Part shown: one piece after another, positions 36,688 through 49,957 of the stretch
Layout of the letters: the number at the start of each line of letters is the position of its first letter
How positions within the stretch are numbered: position 1 is the stretch's first letter
Assembly (NCBI GenBank): GCA_012932865.1
Contig: SAXG01000081.1
Span: forward strand, 119,485 to 183,484
From: Amylostereum areolatum
Taxonomy: Eukaryota; Basidiomycota; Agaricomycetes; Russulales; Stereaceae
Direction: 5' to 3'
DNA length: 64,000 nucleotides
Notes under the pieces: model-generated
The model's input: the letters and a program-made list of their open reading frames with translations, nothing else
What the model was told of the DNA's origin: nothing
The model's database searches: none
Program-made: the position numbers and the translations under genes

Positions 36688-39600
36688 ATGCCCATCCGTC
36701 CCTACGGAGGCCCTCGACGTCGACTCGTCCTCGCGTTTGATGTTGGGACCGCGTTCAGCCATGTTTCGTACGCCATCCTGGAACCCGGTCGTGTGCCAGA
36801 GCTCAAGACCGTGGTGCGGTGAGCCTCGAACGGTCTTGTCTTTGTCTTGGCCCATTCGAATACTGATGGCTTGGGCCGTAAGGTATGCCCGCCAAGGACC
36901 CGCGAAACCTATCCAGACCGTTGTATACTATGCCGCCACCGGAAAGGCATTCCTTGTTGCGGGCGAGGCACCTTCAGAGGAAGGTGGTGGTCCGCGGCCT
37001 TGGAAGGTCGAAAGGTGCGTTATCCTGTGCTCGTTTTTCTCGGGGAGGGCCAGTGCTGATACATGCTCGATTCCAGATTCAAGCTTCTTCTGTTCCCCAC
37101 GTCCACTGCTACCAACGGCATCACACACCCCACGCTCCCGCCCTCGAAGACGATCGTCGACGTCTACGCCGATTTCTATCCGTTCCTCCTCCAGTGCGCC
37201 AGCACGCACATTCGCATGACGCACGTCGACGGCGACCGACTCTGGGAATCGATCCAGGACGACGTCGCCTTTGTCCTCAGCCATCCGCGCGGCTGGGGAG
37301 CGGAACAGCACAAGGTGATGCGCCGCGCCGCGGTGAGAGGGCGCTTGGTGCCCGACACGCCCGAGGGGAGGGCGCGGATCACGTTCGTGGCGGAGGGTGA
37401 GGCAAGCCTGCATTATCAGGCCCTCGCGTGGGGGTTCTTCTCTGAGGAAACGAAGGTGTGTTGCGCGTGGTTGTGGCTCGGAAGCGCGGGGTTTTTTGAC
37501 TGCCCGGGACTTTGATAGACGTGCAGAAACTTTATGGTGATCGATGCGGGGCGGATGACGGTCGACCTTGCGACGTATGCCACAGCATCGGATGGCTCGT
37601 CTGCCACGAATATGAAGGAACTCGCTCAGCCCACATGTACGTCGGTGCTTGTCTTGTTTTCGCTTTCGCTTTAAATAATACTCCCTTAGGCATCTTCGAA
37701 GGCATAGAGTTCGTCCGTGAACGAATCTCGCGCCATCTCAAAGGTAAGGATAATCCCGCCTGTGCCTTTTGAAAGCCCTCGACGGTATGTATTCTCACGC
37801 CCGTTTGCGCCCAGGGAAACTTCTCCATTCACGTTTCGGAACAGAGGAGTACTTGGGGGAGATCATCCGGCAGTTTCGACGGGTCAATATGCGGGAGTAT
37901 CGTGGATTCAGCGAGCTTTCCGTGAAGTTTAGCAACGATAGGACCCTGCGCGACAAGAAAGTTGGGATCAAGGACGGACGCATGAAGCTCTCGAAGTGAG
38001 CGCTCGATCCGACATTGGCGGGACCGGTGTCGCTGACCGTTTCTTCTCAGCCACGAGTTGCGCGTACTATTCGATCCGAGCTTCGAGGCGATCGTGCGCG
38101 CGATCAAGCAACAGCAGACTGCCGCGGGCCAGCGTATTGGAGTGAGCAGCGTGTGAGACCTCCGTCGTTATGTTGGTTTGTTAATCGCGAACGTTCCACA
38201 GACCTACCTTCTTATTGGTAGCTTCGCTGAAAGTGAATATCTCTACAACGAGTTGCGTTCGCTTCTGGGAAGTTCGGGTTACCATTTGAACCGCCCAAAT
38301 TTACCGTCGTAAGCTTCCCCTCGTTTGCGGCTGTCTCTCGCATATCTGACGCCGCCATAGGAAGGCGGTAGCCGAGGGCTCTATCCTGAACTACCTTAGT
38401 TCATTGGAGTCTGCTCCTCAGACCATCACCGGGGTGGTTGGCGGCCTCACTGCAGACCCAGTGCAAGTCCATCCTCCAAGCTCTCCTTCAGGGGCAATGG
38501 ATAAGTGCGTATCGTTTGGCTCCAACTCAAGTGTCCTCCTAACCTTCCGAAACCGCAGTCCTGTTAGCGTCGCAGCCACGAATGAATTATCGTCATCTCA
38601 GCTCGAACAATGTGCCAAAGATGGTCCAGGATCTACAGTTACTTTCCCGCCCCATAACCTAGTTTCGAGCAGCGACGAGCCCACGTTCATCTCAGTAGCG
38701 TCCCTACAGGAAGATACACAATCGTCCGACGGGTCTGCAGATTCCATGGGCACGCTCCGCTCCGACGGGAGTCTGATAGATGAGGCCACCTGGATCCCAG
38801 CCACCTCGACGACCTCGGACGCGAGCACCGATGAACGTCCCGGGTATGCGTTCATAATCCTCCAAACAGAAGCTCTTCTCACCACCATTCGATCCCAGGA
38901 TTCCTCCGCACGATGCTGCGCATGAGGCCCGTCTGCGCGATATGACAGAAAGAGCGGAGGAAAATCTACGAGTTCAAGCGTGCGTTCTCGTCTGGGACGT
39001 TGTTCGATGCCTTGCTCACACGTCTGAATCCTTGTTCTTTCTAGTGAAGTGATGGGGGCAGCTTTGCCACCCCGCCTTTACTTATCGCCACCGTTCGGAG
39101 GGGGAAGCTCTGGACCTCGTTCAAAGTGCGTCTCTATACTGTGAATATTCTTGCCCACGACCAACGCGTCTCGCTAGGTTCCCGTTCTTTACGCGCAAGA
39201 CCCGCGGCGTGGCACCTGTTCCGTCAGCCGGGTGAGAGAGTTACGCATATCATCTTACGTGACAATCTCTGACACCTCTTCCAGTACCCGCGCACTCTCT
39301 GAATCATCGACGGTGGTCGCACAGCCCGCAAATAAGCCTACGTCCGTACCCTACGGACAAATGCCTTCCCCATCCGCCCTTCCCCGACCTTTGCCCAAAG
39401 ACGTCTGTCGCCCATCCATCCAAGTCTCCAGACCGCGTCGGGGCTCCCTCACTCTCGACGAGCTCGGGCGGCCCATATCCGACTTCGAGCACCACGGCTG
39501 GCGGCTGTACACCGGCCTGCAGACGGGCCCAGAATATTTCCACCATCCGGACCTGCGTGTGGTCACGAACCTCGATCTGCGTGCGGTGGACGTGTTGGAT

Positions 39601-40494
39601 CATGTGCGGGAGTTTTTGGATGGGGGAGAGGAGGAGAGTGAGTGGAGGCCGCCGGAGGGGTGGGAGATGTGGCTGAGGATTCCGAGGGTGTACCCAGGCG
39701 CGGACGGGGGGAAGAGGGGGTGGAAGTTTGAGCGGGTATGGGTCCATCACAAGACAAGGATGGTGTCGTTTAAGTACCCCGAGCAGCAGCATAGGGACGA
39801 TGTTGAGATGAACCAAAGCCGCAGTAAGCGCCTTTTTTTCTTCGCCATTGTCGTATAAGAGCGCAAGTTCATCGAGGTGATCGTACTAGGCACCGACGTC
39901 GAACGCGTGTATTGGTCCTACGTCGAAGCACACGCCGCGCACGTCTCGCTTTCGCGCGAGGTCGTCGCCGAAGCAAAGGCCCTCCTCGACCTGCACATCC
40001 TCGACTCCATCGGAAGACCCCCCGCCCTGCAGTCGTCAGCGCTCTCCACGGAAGAATGCCAGAGCCTGAAACAATTCCTCCAAGACCTCGATGGTACGCC
40101 ACTTTCACCGGAGTCGTCGTGCGCGCTATGTTGCCTGAAGTTGCGCTTACGGACGCCTATCGCAGCGCCGAGCCTGACCGAATACCCAATCTTGTACACC
40201 CGAAAGCTGGCCAAAGTCATGCTCAAGATCAGTAAGTGCTCCTCCCGCTCGACTTCCTCGTGGCCTGCCCGTTGACCGCCGGATCTCTGCTCAGTCGCCT
40301 CACGGCCCGAGACAACGTCGCCGACGCCGTCATATCCCTCTGGATGTGATCCTCCACCGTGTCTCTCGAACATGGCAGCCCATGAGCCCGTGCATCGTAC
40401 AGGGGGGCGGCAAGACGTACGAGCGCTCGAGATAGCCGTCCTCGTTAGCGTAGCCGTGCCACTCTTTCTATACCTCTTGAAACTACATATTTGA
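36688..40494 (+). CDS. HSP70-12-like ATPase half fused to a WW-like, tail-anchored protein
   Basis: Inferred first exons: 36688-36818, 36883-37014, 37077-37455, 37519 onward. The N-terminal ~450 residues align with the HSP70-12-like gene downstream, but nucleotide-binding motifs have decayed: FDVGTAFSHV for IDLGTTYSGI, DAGRMTVDL for DAGGGTVDL, LIGSF for LVGGF. Similarity to HSP70 ends at KAVAEGSILNYLS; the substrate-side half is missing. Frame continues over splice sites into a Ser/Thr-rich linker and a region with ISDFEHHGWRLYTGLQTGPEYFHHP and YWSYVEAHAAHVSLSREVV, resembling agaricomycete WW-domain-like proteins. The last frame ends with a hydrophobic segment (IAVLVSVAVPLFLYLL) just before the stop, a possible tail anchor. 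One chimeric gene is my reading; two adjacent genes are possible. The last two introns are uncertain. Confidence 0.55.
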
Positions 40495-41142
40495 GCTCAG
40501 AACTTTCGGAATATACCCCTCGCGTCTCGTATATGTAGCTGCGTTGCATCTGTTGGACGTTCTCGTAAATAATTGATTTCATCGCGAGGGATACGTTCAA
40601 CCGTCGGCGTGATTATGCGTGACCAATCGCAAAGTCACCGACGGTCACCAACGTCACGAAGACGACTCGGCGTTCGCGGGTTTACAATGATGTTTCAATA
40701 CAGCTGCAGCCAACCAGCACCTTCTCCTCTAACACGGTCCACTACCACATAACCCTCCCATACTCCCATTTCACGGACGACATGATACAAATCCTCAAGA
40801 TGGGCGTCAGAAGTCGAACCCGGCGGCCGATGGAAGGTTAGTGGCTTGCGCCGACACGAGGCCTGCAGTATATCAGGCTACTGAAACCGGAGTTCCCATC
40901 CTCCACGCGTCCAGTGCGCGATTCTACGGTCTTCAGGCGTGGCCCATAGCAAATACTTATTCAGAACATATAACCATTCTCCAACGTTGCAATCGTTGAA
41001 TCCTCGATAAAGCACGCGACGAAAAGGGCCTGCTACCCCATCGCCTACGGTTAGGAAACAATCAAGTCTCTTTCTCTTCCCAAGTCCGACAGCCTATCCA
41101 ACGCCATCTCTGGGCATCCTGTTCGCGGTATAACCCTGAAAT
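40495..41142. other. intergenic, no gene seen
   Basis: Upstream region of the second HSP70-12-like gene. Nothing recognised. Confidence 0.4.
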
Positions 41143-43533
41143 ATGGCCACTCGCAAGCCGTTCCACGGTCTCAAACGCGGACTTGTCATCGCCATCGACC
41201 TCGGGACAACATATAGCGGGATTTCATACGCGATCCTTGACCCGGGACATGTACCGGAAATACGTCCAGTCACTAGGCGCGTTCCTTGGATCTGCCAGTT
41301 CTCACAATTGCTAAACTGATTGGAATAGGTACCCCGGGCAGGACGCAGGCGACTCGAAGATCCCGACGGTCGTTTGGTATGACCACAAGGGCAAGGTCTT
41401 GGCGGCAGGTGCGGAGGAGCCTGAGATGGACTACGAGGAGGACTGGCCGTCGTCTGAACCACTGAAAGTAGAATGGTACGTGAACGTTGCCAGCCCATCG
41501 CACAACTCTCTCCACTCATCTTCGTCCACCCGTAGGTTCAAACTGCTCCTACGGCCCCGTCCCCCTTCCCCCGACAATCTATCGATCCCTACTCCGACTC
41601 TCCCGCCATCGAGGGACGTCATTGGCGTCTTCGCCGACTTCTACCGCTACATGTACGACCGCGCCAAGGCGTACATACGCGAGACGAACGTCAACGGCGA
41701 TTCGTTGTGGAACTCCGTCCAGGGCGACATAAACATCGTTCTCAGCCACCCGAATGGCTGGGGAGGCCCACAGCAAAACGCGATGCGACGCGCGGCGATC
41801 ATGGCAGGCATGGTACCGGATACGTTGGCCGGGAAGGAAAGGATCACCTTCGTCTCTGAAGGCGAAGCGAGCTTCCATTACTGTGTCTCAAAGGGGCTCA
41901 TGGCTGATGCTGTTGAGGTACGGATTGTTCTTCCCACCGTGCAGCTTTTGTTGACCTCTTATAACGTCGGGAAGAACGTCATGGTCGTTGATGCCGGCGG
42001 CGGGACGGTCGACCTAAGCACCTACTCCTTCACCCAACGGTCCCCAATCAAGATCGCGGAGATCGCTCCCCCAGACTGTGCGTCGCTCGTCCTCCTACCC
42101 ACCCCCTCGTCACCTACCACGACCTGCATACAGGCATCATCCAAGGCTCTGTCATTGTCCGCCAACGAGCACATGATTATCTAAAGAGTAAAAATTCCTA
42201 TCTCGTCTTTCCTTGACAGTACTTCTCACCTTTAGCTTCCTCTAGGCAAGCTGAAGGACTCGCGCTTTGGACAGAAGTCTTATCTGGATAGCATGTGCGA
42301 AATTTTCGACCAGACAGCCAAGAAACGGTTTAAGGGTGTGGGCGACTCGACGGTCAAGTTCAGTAACATGCTCAACGATCGGGATCCCAAGGTTGGAATA
42401 CGGAATGGCCAAATACGCCTATCCAAGTGCGTAGGTTTTATGCGTGTGACCTATTCGTGTATCGGGTACCAAGGTTGGCTGACATGGTCGTTTGTAGGGA
42501 TGAAGTATGTGAGTTCTTCGATCCATCTGTCAAGGCCATCATTGGCTCTATCGAGGCGCAGAGGAAGAGCGCAGGCCAGAAGAAGATCTCGGTATGTGCT
42601 TCTGCAATCCCTGCCATCACACCCGGCGACCCACTGTAATGCTCGTCGTTTTCCATAGGCGGTTTGCTTAGTCGGAGGTTTTGCTGCAAGCGAGTATCTG
42701 TTCTGCGAACTGAAAAGATGTACGGATGAACATCACCTGCAGCTGTTCCGTCCCGATGAGCACACGTCAGTCTCCATTCAAATGAATCGTCGTACGGTTA
42801 CTGATACTTTCGTTTTTTCAGAGGAAAAGCTGTGGCCGAAGGTGCTGTATCGTTCCATCTGGACCACTTCGTTTCGTCTAGGATCGCCAAGGCCACATAT
42901 GGTATCCAAGCGTCCATACTGTACGACCAGTTCAGAGAGGGCCACTATGAACGGCGTTCGACGCACACCTACACAGATTTCGCCGGAGATCTTCGCATTA
43001 CCCGGTGTTTCTTCCCTATCCTTTGGAAGGTGCGTCTACGGTGCTCTTCTGTGTGTAGCCTATATCGACGGTCATAACCCAAGGGAACCCAAGTATCTGA
43101 AACGAAGGAATTTCAACAAATCTTTTCGCGAACCGCTCTCAAGAAGAAGGATATCGGGGTTGTGGAGGTTGAGATACTTTCTTACAAAGGGGACTGTGCT
43201 CCCGACTTCATAGACCAGCCGAACGGTAAGACATCCTTGCTTGCCTGTACAGTGGTAATGTATATCTAACTGTTGGCCATCTGTCTTTAGCGAACCTGTC
43301 GACGCTCTGCACGATCTCCGCGGACGTATCGCATGTACCAACGGAAGTCGGTCACGGTCTGAGGGGGATCACATACAACACTCGGAACTTCCATGTCGTA
43401 CTTTCGCTGGGTCTGACGGAGCTGAAAGCACATATAGCATGGGATGAGAATGTGGGTTTACTTATCGTACTCGACTGACTCGTTCGCTAACTGTTTTCTT
43501 TAGGGCGTTACCAAACGGTCGGTCGTTCTTTAA
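41143..43533 (+). CDS. HSP70-12-like ATPase (HSPA12 family)
   Basis: Multi-exon gene. MATRKPFHGLKRGLVIAIDLGTTYSG starts with the phosphate-1 motif of the actin/HSP70 ATPase fold. It continues with a conserved DINIVLSHPNGWGGPQQNAMRRAA segment, RITFVSEGEAS, the phosphate-2 motif VDAGGGTVDLSTY and the adenosine motif LVGGFAASEYLF, then GKAVAEGAVSFHLDH and a C-terminal part ending near WDENGVTKRSVVL. The layout matches the HSPA12 (HSP70-12) family, which lacks the normal HSP70 substrate-binding lid and is greatly expanded in agaricomycetes. The stop is at 43531-43533. The intron following DAVE (about 41915-41946) could also be read through in frame. Residues needed for nucleotide binding are all present, unlike the copy 5 kb upstream. 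Confidence 0.75.
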
Positions 43534-45894
43534 AGCCTAGCTCGGGGATTCATCTTGACACCGTCTTTACCAGGGGCCCGGCAACCATCGTGTACGATGA
43601 CGACTACCCTGTTACTGTTCCCGATCTTTAGTGCTGTTCGTGCATCCTGTTTTATCGGTCCTCCACGCTCCACGTCCTTCTTCCTTGCATGTATGTACGT
43701 ATCAATGGGATGTCCTTCTTGTTGTAAGCCACTGCTATGCGCCGTTCCGCCACTGGCAGACCGGAATGTCGCCTTACGTCGCTCCCGTTCAAGCTCGCGC
43801 AAGCAAGTCGAGCAACATCGCGTCTCCCTCCTCAAGATCGTTGCCCTCGAACCCCCCCCCCCAGCCCTGAGCCCTGCGCCTGCTTCGACCGGAAAACCTG
43901 AAGGTTCGACACCACGGCGCACGCCGCCCCCGACCAGGTCGGTACCGAGGTCGCGCGTGTGTGGCTCAACAGCGCATTGACGGGAGACCGGAAACCAGAA
44001 GATGTTCTTCTACTCACACCTGCGCCGTCGCACGACGCCCGTGACAAGCATGCAAACATGGGCGTCGGTATGGATTCCGACGAGGCGGTGTCCACATCTG
44101 CCGACGAACGTTCGATTGTGGCTGTGGCCCATGAATCTGATGCGCAATCCGTTCGTTTGGACGACGATCTTGGCGCGTTGCCCGCATCGGTAGATGTGGA
44201 AGAGCCTCCGGCGTTGAGTGAGTGATGCTTCCGTCATACAATGATCGCATCGATTCAAATGCGCGTTTATAGGGAGTCCCCGTTCAAGTTTTCTGCTGCG
44301 AGCGTTTCGTTAGTGTTGTACAGCTCCACAACGTCCCTGCGCTCGAGGACCGAATCACGTTCAAGGTGAGCGTACTAGTAGCGCTCCCACCCAGGGTAAC
44401 GCACGACATCTCTAACACGCAGAACCACAGAATCTTCCACAGTCGGAGTTCAACCACATAAAATAGACCTAAGACCATGGACGGACCGTCCGCGACGTCC
44501 TTGTGCTCCAGTTTCGAGTGCGCGACCCCATTTCTCGTCGCTCTTTCGTGCTCACTCGGTTGGCCCCAGGGACGAGGTGAATATCTCGAAGCCTCCCCTA
44601 CGACCTGACCAATAGATTCGTGCACGCCAGCCTTCCTCCCCCACTTCTCCACCCCGTGTGCACCGTCCGGAGGCGATCTTCCCGTTCCGGAACTTCGAGT
44701 ACAGCGGCTGGGAGCCGTGTGAGGCGGAAGCAGGCATGAGGCGATGCTACTTCGTGCAACGGATGTCGCGTTGCGTTGCGGATGTAGACATGCGCGCTGA
44801 AGGTGTTCTGTAGAGGGTGATGGCGCTTGTGGATGGGGAGGGTTTTGATGCGCCACCGGTTGGATGGGAGGTTAGGCTGGTGGACGGGGATGAAGACAAG
44901 CTGAGGCAGGCGTGGGTACATCACGGGCGGAGGATGGTGACGGGGGTATATCAAGATGTTGAGCGTGCGGACGTCCTCCCGGATTACCTCTCCTACGATA
45001 AACGTTCGTTCTCTAAAGCCGATTTTCTCGTTGAAAGTACTGATCACGCGCGCAGGACTGGGCGCGGACCGGAGGTACTGGTCCTTCGTAGACGCACATC
45101 CAGCGCATGTGCTGCCATCGAGCGACGCAGTGTGGGAGGTGATAGACGTGCTCATGTTATTACACGTCGGTAAGTTGTTCTATCTGCTATGTTGTTTTTC
45201 TACATCCATACTTTCAGAGGGAATGTGCTTGGGACTAGGTCGCCAGCTCCCAGTGATACAAAAACTCCTGAACGTCCTTCGTTCCATGCATAGTGCGCCT
45301 CCTCGTCGTTCCACGCCGATATCACGACAATTGACTTTTCCCACAGAGCATCCCTCCGTTTTCCGTCCAACGACGCGCACTCGGATGATCGCACAGGTGC
45401 ACCTGATGATAATAGGTTCGTATCTGCTCTATAGCCCAACATCGCACTCTGAATCTTCACCAGACGCGAACCGGCGACGCTCATCCACCAAGACCCTTCC
45501 CGCGACCTCGATCTTGAGCACGCATTTTTTGTGAGTGAGGGCGGTGGTGACGCAGACCGCAGGAACAGCGCTGCCAGTGGTGGCGAACCTGACTTCGACG
45601 ACAATCCTTTATACCCTTGTACGTTGCATCCTTCTGTGATTTTCTGTTGTAAGCTCATCGTAGATAGGCCCTCCTCTTGACGCTGGCGTTGGCGAAGCTC
45701 ATAACAACGACCACGTCCAGTCGCGCGTGAATCGTATTGAGACCTGTTTACATAAGTCTAATCGACCCCCTTCCAACTCGTGCGACGCTTTCGCTCCGCT
45801 CGCCAGCACCCCAAGCACACCTCTGCCACCAGAGACCGCCGTTCCCCGTGACGCATGCATGATGAGTCCGCCAGACGCGCTCTGACCTCAACGG
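43534..45894 (+). pseudogene. WW-like protein, second copy, with premature stop
   Basis: Lies downstream of the HSP70-12-like gene, as the WW-like part does in the upstream module. The segment FRNFEYSGWEPCEAEA at about 44690 aligns with FEHHGWRLYTG of copy 1, VADVDMRAEGVL with TNLDLRAVDVL, then an in-frame TAG at 44811-44813, and VMALVDGEGFDAPPVGWEVR continues the alignment with VREFLDGGEEE...PPEGWEMWLR. RRYWSFVDAHPAHVLPSSDAV matches YWSYVEAHAAHVSLSREVV. The region is thus colinear but interrupted. A 5' part (43.7-44.25 kb) is Ser/Pro-rich, as in copy 1. An unusual splice avoiding the stop cannot be excluded. Confidence 0.45.
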
Positions 45895-47798
45895 GCCGCC
45901 CCAACCAGTAGCGGTATTGTTACGGAGTGGTTGGGGTGGGCAGGTTTCAGTTGGTGCGGGGGATACAAGAACACGGCATGGGTCGCCGCTGCTCCCTCGT
46001 CTCTCTTTCCCCCCGCCAGGTCAGTACGCTGTCTAACCCTAACCCTAACCCTTACACGATGTACTCTATTTCCGCAGATTTCCGCTATACTAATTACGTG
46101 TGGGGTTTACTTATATCTTACCTTGAGGCTTGCGGATCGTCCAAGGAATGCACGACTGTACACCGGTGTATGAAATAAGGGCGGGAATTCGGGCGAAGAG
46201 TTGGGTGGAATGGAAGGCTGCAAGTTAGAATGACGTCGAGCGCGACCTCGTAAACCGTGGTCGTCCGACCCACCTTCCTTCGGTCCCTCCACCACCTTCT
46301 CAAAGATGCTTCTTCGTCGTGAAATGGGCCGGGGTTGCGTGAGCGTGCTCCAACACTCCATAAGAAAAAATGGGACTCACGGTTTATGGGCTATGTAACC
46401 ACGCTAAATACATCTGATTCTGCCACGATGGTCAAAATCCTGCTTGCCACAGATGACGATATAGTATGCCACAGCCTCCAAGATTCGTGGAAAATCTGAC
46501 GTCGTCACGTCCAGCCACCTCTGAGCCTCCCCTCGCTTCCATTGACCCCGCTTCAGCCAGCGAGAACGACCAGAAGAGTCGCGGACAGTTGATCGATGCC
46601 GTGAAGAGGTCAAGGAGAGGATTGAGGAGCGAATGCGGATGGTATGATTTCTTGACGTTGAAGGAAGGTGGTCCGTGCGGTTGTATCGAGAAATTGCGAT
46701 CCAAACAAACATGTGGTCCTAAAAGTACGGGTTCTGAGTCTTGGCTTTCTCTTAACTATAAGCTACGTACCCGTTTGACAGACTCATGACCGGTGACCCT
46801 GCACACCTGTTGTCTCTGCTGTTGGACAATGCTGCTTCCCGTATATCCAAACATGTCCATGGTTCGATGAAGGATTGTCCTGGCGGCCGATGAGACACCC
46901 TATATCATGTCCTCGGGGTGCGTCCGTTCCGTTACTGGCTCATAGCGATGATTCAAGGTGTCGACTGACCTGAAAATGTGGCGCCATGTAGCCTGCGAAA
47001 GAACCACGAGACCTGAAGGAAATCAGGAGGTACAAGAAAGAATCAGCGCGTGTGTAGAGATCATGGGTGATGAACGAGCTGTGCTCCTGAGTGGGGTGCG
47101 AGAGAATCAACCCTTCGAAGTGACGATGTCGGCGCCGCTAAGCGGGCAGTGTCAGTGAGGTGACACGAGCTATCGTGAGGGTCTGTTTCAAGCGTCGACC
47201 GCTGGTAGAATCACCGACGAAGCAAGTTCAAAGCGAACTACAGTGGGCCGGCGATTGGTGAAGAAGTATCTCTAAGTATCGGCGTCCGCCGAGCCTCCAG
47301 GCTCCTACGGCTACTTGTCTACGTGCAATGGTGCAAGTCAGGGGTGCCAAGGACTACCTACGGCCCGATCTGCGCTTGTGTGATCGTCACGACGCGCAAA
47401 ACTTTTGTCGGATTTCCTGACGGTGTACTTATTTTTCTGCCCAAAGCCAGCCTATTCCGAGCCCATTCAAGGTCTGTGCGCGGCGGCCTAGTTTCCAACA
47501 GGTCCCTCTTCTCCTTCCGCGACCGACCACGAGTCGATCCACAGCGCCGGGGGATATCCAACGGAACGACGGCGAGTGGTTATTCGTGCGAGGTGACGCA
47601 TCTTCGGCCCCGTCTCTAGACTCTACGCCGTTTGTCCATCGTGACCAAATCTTCACCCACTGGCTGAGGCGGGGCCCATTTCCGACCGACTCCCACGCAG
47701 GGGGGGAGGGAAGCGAGAGCGAGGCACGTGGCGGGGATACACAGATGATAAACTTCAAATAAAAAGGCGCAGCGCGAGACACCGTCGCCCCATCAACC
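45895..47798. other. intergenic, no supported gene
   Basis: Contains a short telomere-like tract (CCCTAA-type, about 46034-46052) and a plus-strand open frame at 46466-46789 of unknown nature. Nothing else recognised. Confidence 0.35.
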
Positions 47799-49957
47799 AT
47801 GCAGGCCCTCGCCACGCTCGACATGCTTCACCACCCCGACGTGCTCGCGAACGTTCTCTCCAAGCTCAGGTCTATCCCTGACGCGCTCGCCACACTCACC
47901 GACGCCGTCTCCCACCCCATCGCGCTCGCGCTCCTCGCGTCGACCGTACCCGCGTACTTACTCCTCGTCCGCGCTCGCCGTTGGCGCCTCTACAACGCCG
48001 TCCATGCGAAGTACGCCCACAGGATCGGCACGCTCACGCCCGTCGAGGCGCAGGAGATCGTACGCGTGTCTGCGGCATGGGACATGCCCGCGCTGCTCAT
48101 CTACGCGCTCTCGTTCGCGCTCATGCGCACGTATGCGATCGTGCGTTTACTTTTATTCGCTCTTTCGCATATGCAGGCTGATAGATGCGCCCCCAGCCCA
48201 CGATTTCGCGTATCCTGATGCAGACGAAGGAGCTCAAGCTGAAGGACACGGTCTCGAAGCGGTTCCTGGACGTGCGTCGCATCTAAATCTCTCTCTCTTG
48301 ACCACACCTGAGTCTGACCCTGCTGCAACGACATTTAATTGCATCGTGTTACGCAGACGGCCATTCTCGCCGGTATGTTCTCTCCCTTTCCTACCCGCCC
48401 TCCAATTCCGACCAGTTCCGACTCTCCGATCATCGACGCGTCCCCATACAGGCACGATGGCCCTCTGTCCCCTTTCGGCCAGCACCCTCCCCGATACCCT
48501 CCCCGCGGACCCGCATGCGCCGCCCTTGGACAAAGCACCGGTCATCGAGGACGACCCTCGCGCTTTCATCGCGATCGCGCGCACCAACTGGCTTCACGGG
48601 CACTACCCCATCGTGCGTCGCTATCCTTCACCTCGCTCTGGTAACTAACGAGGGTATCCGACAGCTAAACGAGGACTTCCTGTATACGCTCAGTCTGTTC
48701 ATCCGCGAGCCCATCGTGCGTGCTTTATTTTTTGCGCTGGTCATTACCGGTTGGGAGAAGGCTGATTTACGGAACAGAGGTGGGCGGAGAGGTACGGCTG
48801 GCGCCCGCTTTCGCCCCTCGAATGTGAGGTGCGGTCCTTCCCCTTTGCTTTCAACGCCGCGCAAAGACGCTAACAGGGCCACGGAACGCCAGGCGCGCTT
48901 CGTGCTGTGGAAGGCCGTCGGGGAACATATGCAGTTCAAGGACATCCCGCCGACGCTCGAGGCAATGTGCGAGTGGTCCGACGTGCGTCCTTTCCCTCGC
49001 GTCTTCGCTTCTCATCCTGTCGTCTCACGCGCGATCATGCGCACAGGCGTATGAAGAAGCATACGCCGTTCCCGACCAAGCCAACCATGATCTCACCTCC
49101 GGCATGCTCTCAGAGCTCGTGCATACCGTCCCCGAGGCCTTCGGCCTGCGCAACTTTGTGCTTCGCATCGTGTACACGCTCATGGAGGACCGCATCCGGG
49201 AGGCGATGATGTACGTCTTCTGCCTGCTCCTTGTCCTACACCCAAAGAAAAGGTTGACGGCATTCCTCCTCAGGTTTCCTGCCCAGCCTGCGTGGATGCA
49301 TGCCCTTGTTTATGGCGGAATGCGCACCCTCGCTTTCGCCCAGCGCTACTTGTGTCTCCCCCGAAGCAAGGCGACGCTCATCGTCCCGCTCGACGCGCCG
49401 CCGGCGCCGAAGGAGGCGGGCAAGCTCGCGCGGATGCATCCCGACTGGTGTGTGCATTCTGTCTTTTTTTCGTCTTCCCTCCCCGTGCCTCGCCGCGTCT
49501 CCCTGCTTCGCCCTCTCTATTGCGCTCCTGCTCACACATTCTACGAATTGCAGGAAGGGCCCTCAGCCCTGGTACGAAGCTCCTCGAACCGGCTTGGCGC
49601 GTGTCTGGCAAGCGATTGGGCTGGGGCTCGGTCTGGTCGATCCCGAATATGTGCCGGGGCCCAAGTGGCGAAGCGATGGCTATCGTCTGGAAGAAATCGT
49701 GCGTGTTTTACCTCTTTTCCCACCCCTACCTCCGACATTGACGCGTCTTGTCACTCCAGGGCCCGATTCGCTGGGAGAACGGTACGTCGAGTTTTTTCTT
49801 ATTCTACTTTACGTCGATGGGGTCTAAATCGCACACAGTCGGACACGCGCAGGTGATGAAGCAGGCGGGCGAGCTGCGCGGGTGTCCCGTCACAGGATTG
49901 TGGGCGCGCGATGTCGAGGTTGCGGTGGCGGCGAACGGGAATGAAAAGGCGAACTAG
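47799..49957 (+). CDS. MpaB/rubber-oxygenase-type membrane oxygenase
   Basis: A gene of about ten exons. The N-terminus (MQALATLDMLHHP...) includes a hydrophobic segment (IALALLASTVPAYLLLV) that probably anchors it in the ER membrane. Downstream segments fit the MpaB/MpaB'/Lcp (formerly DUF2236) catalytic domain: VEAQEIVRVSAAWDMPAL, FIAIARTNWLHGHYPI, LNEDFLYTLSLFIREPI, RWAERYGWRPLSPLE, RFVLWKAVGEHMQFKDIPPTLEAMCEWS, YEEAYAVPDQANHDLTSG and VYTLMEDRIREAMM. The conserved His residues are heme-ligand candidates. Penicillium MpaB cleaves a farnesyl side chain in mycophenolic acid synthesis, and bacterial Lcp cleaves polyisoprene; the substrate here is unknown. The final exon ends in NGNEKAN. No secondary-metabolite genes adjoin. 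Confidence 0.75.
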
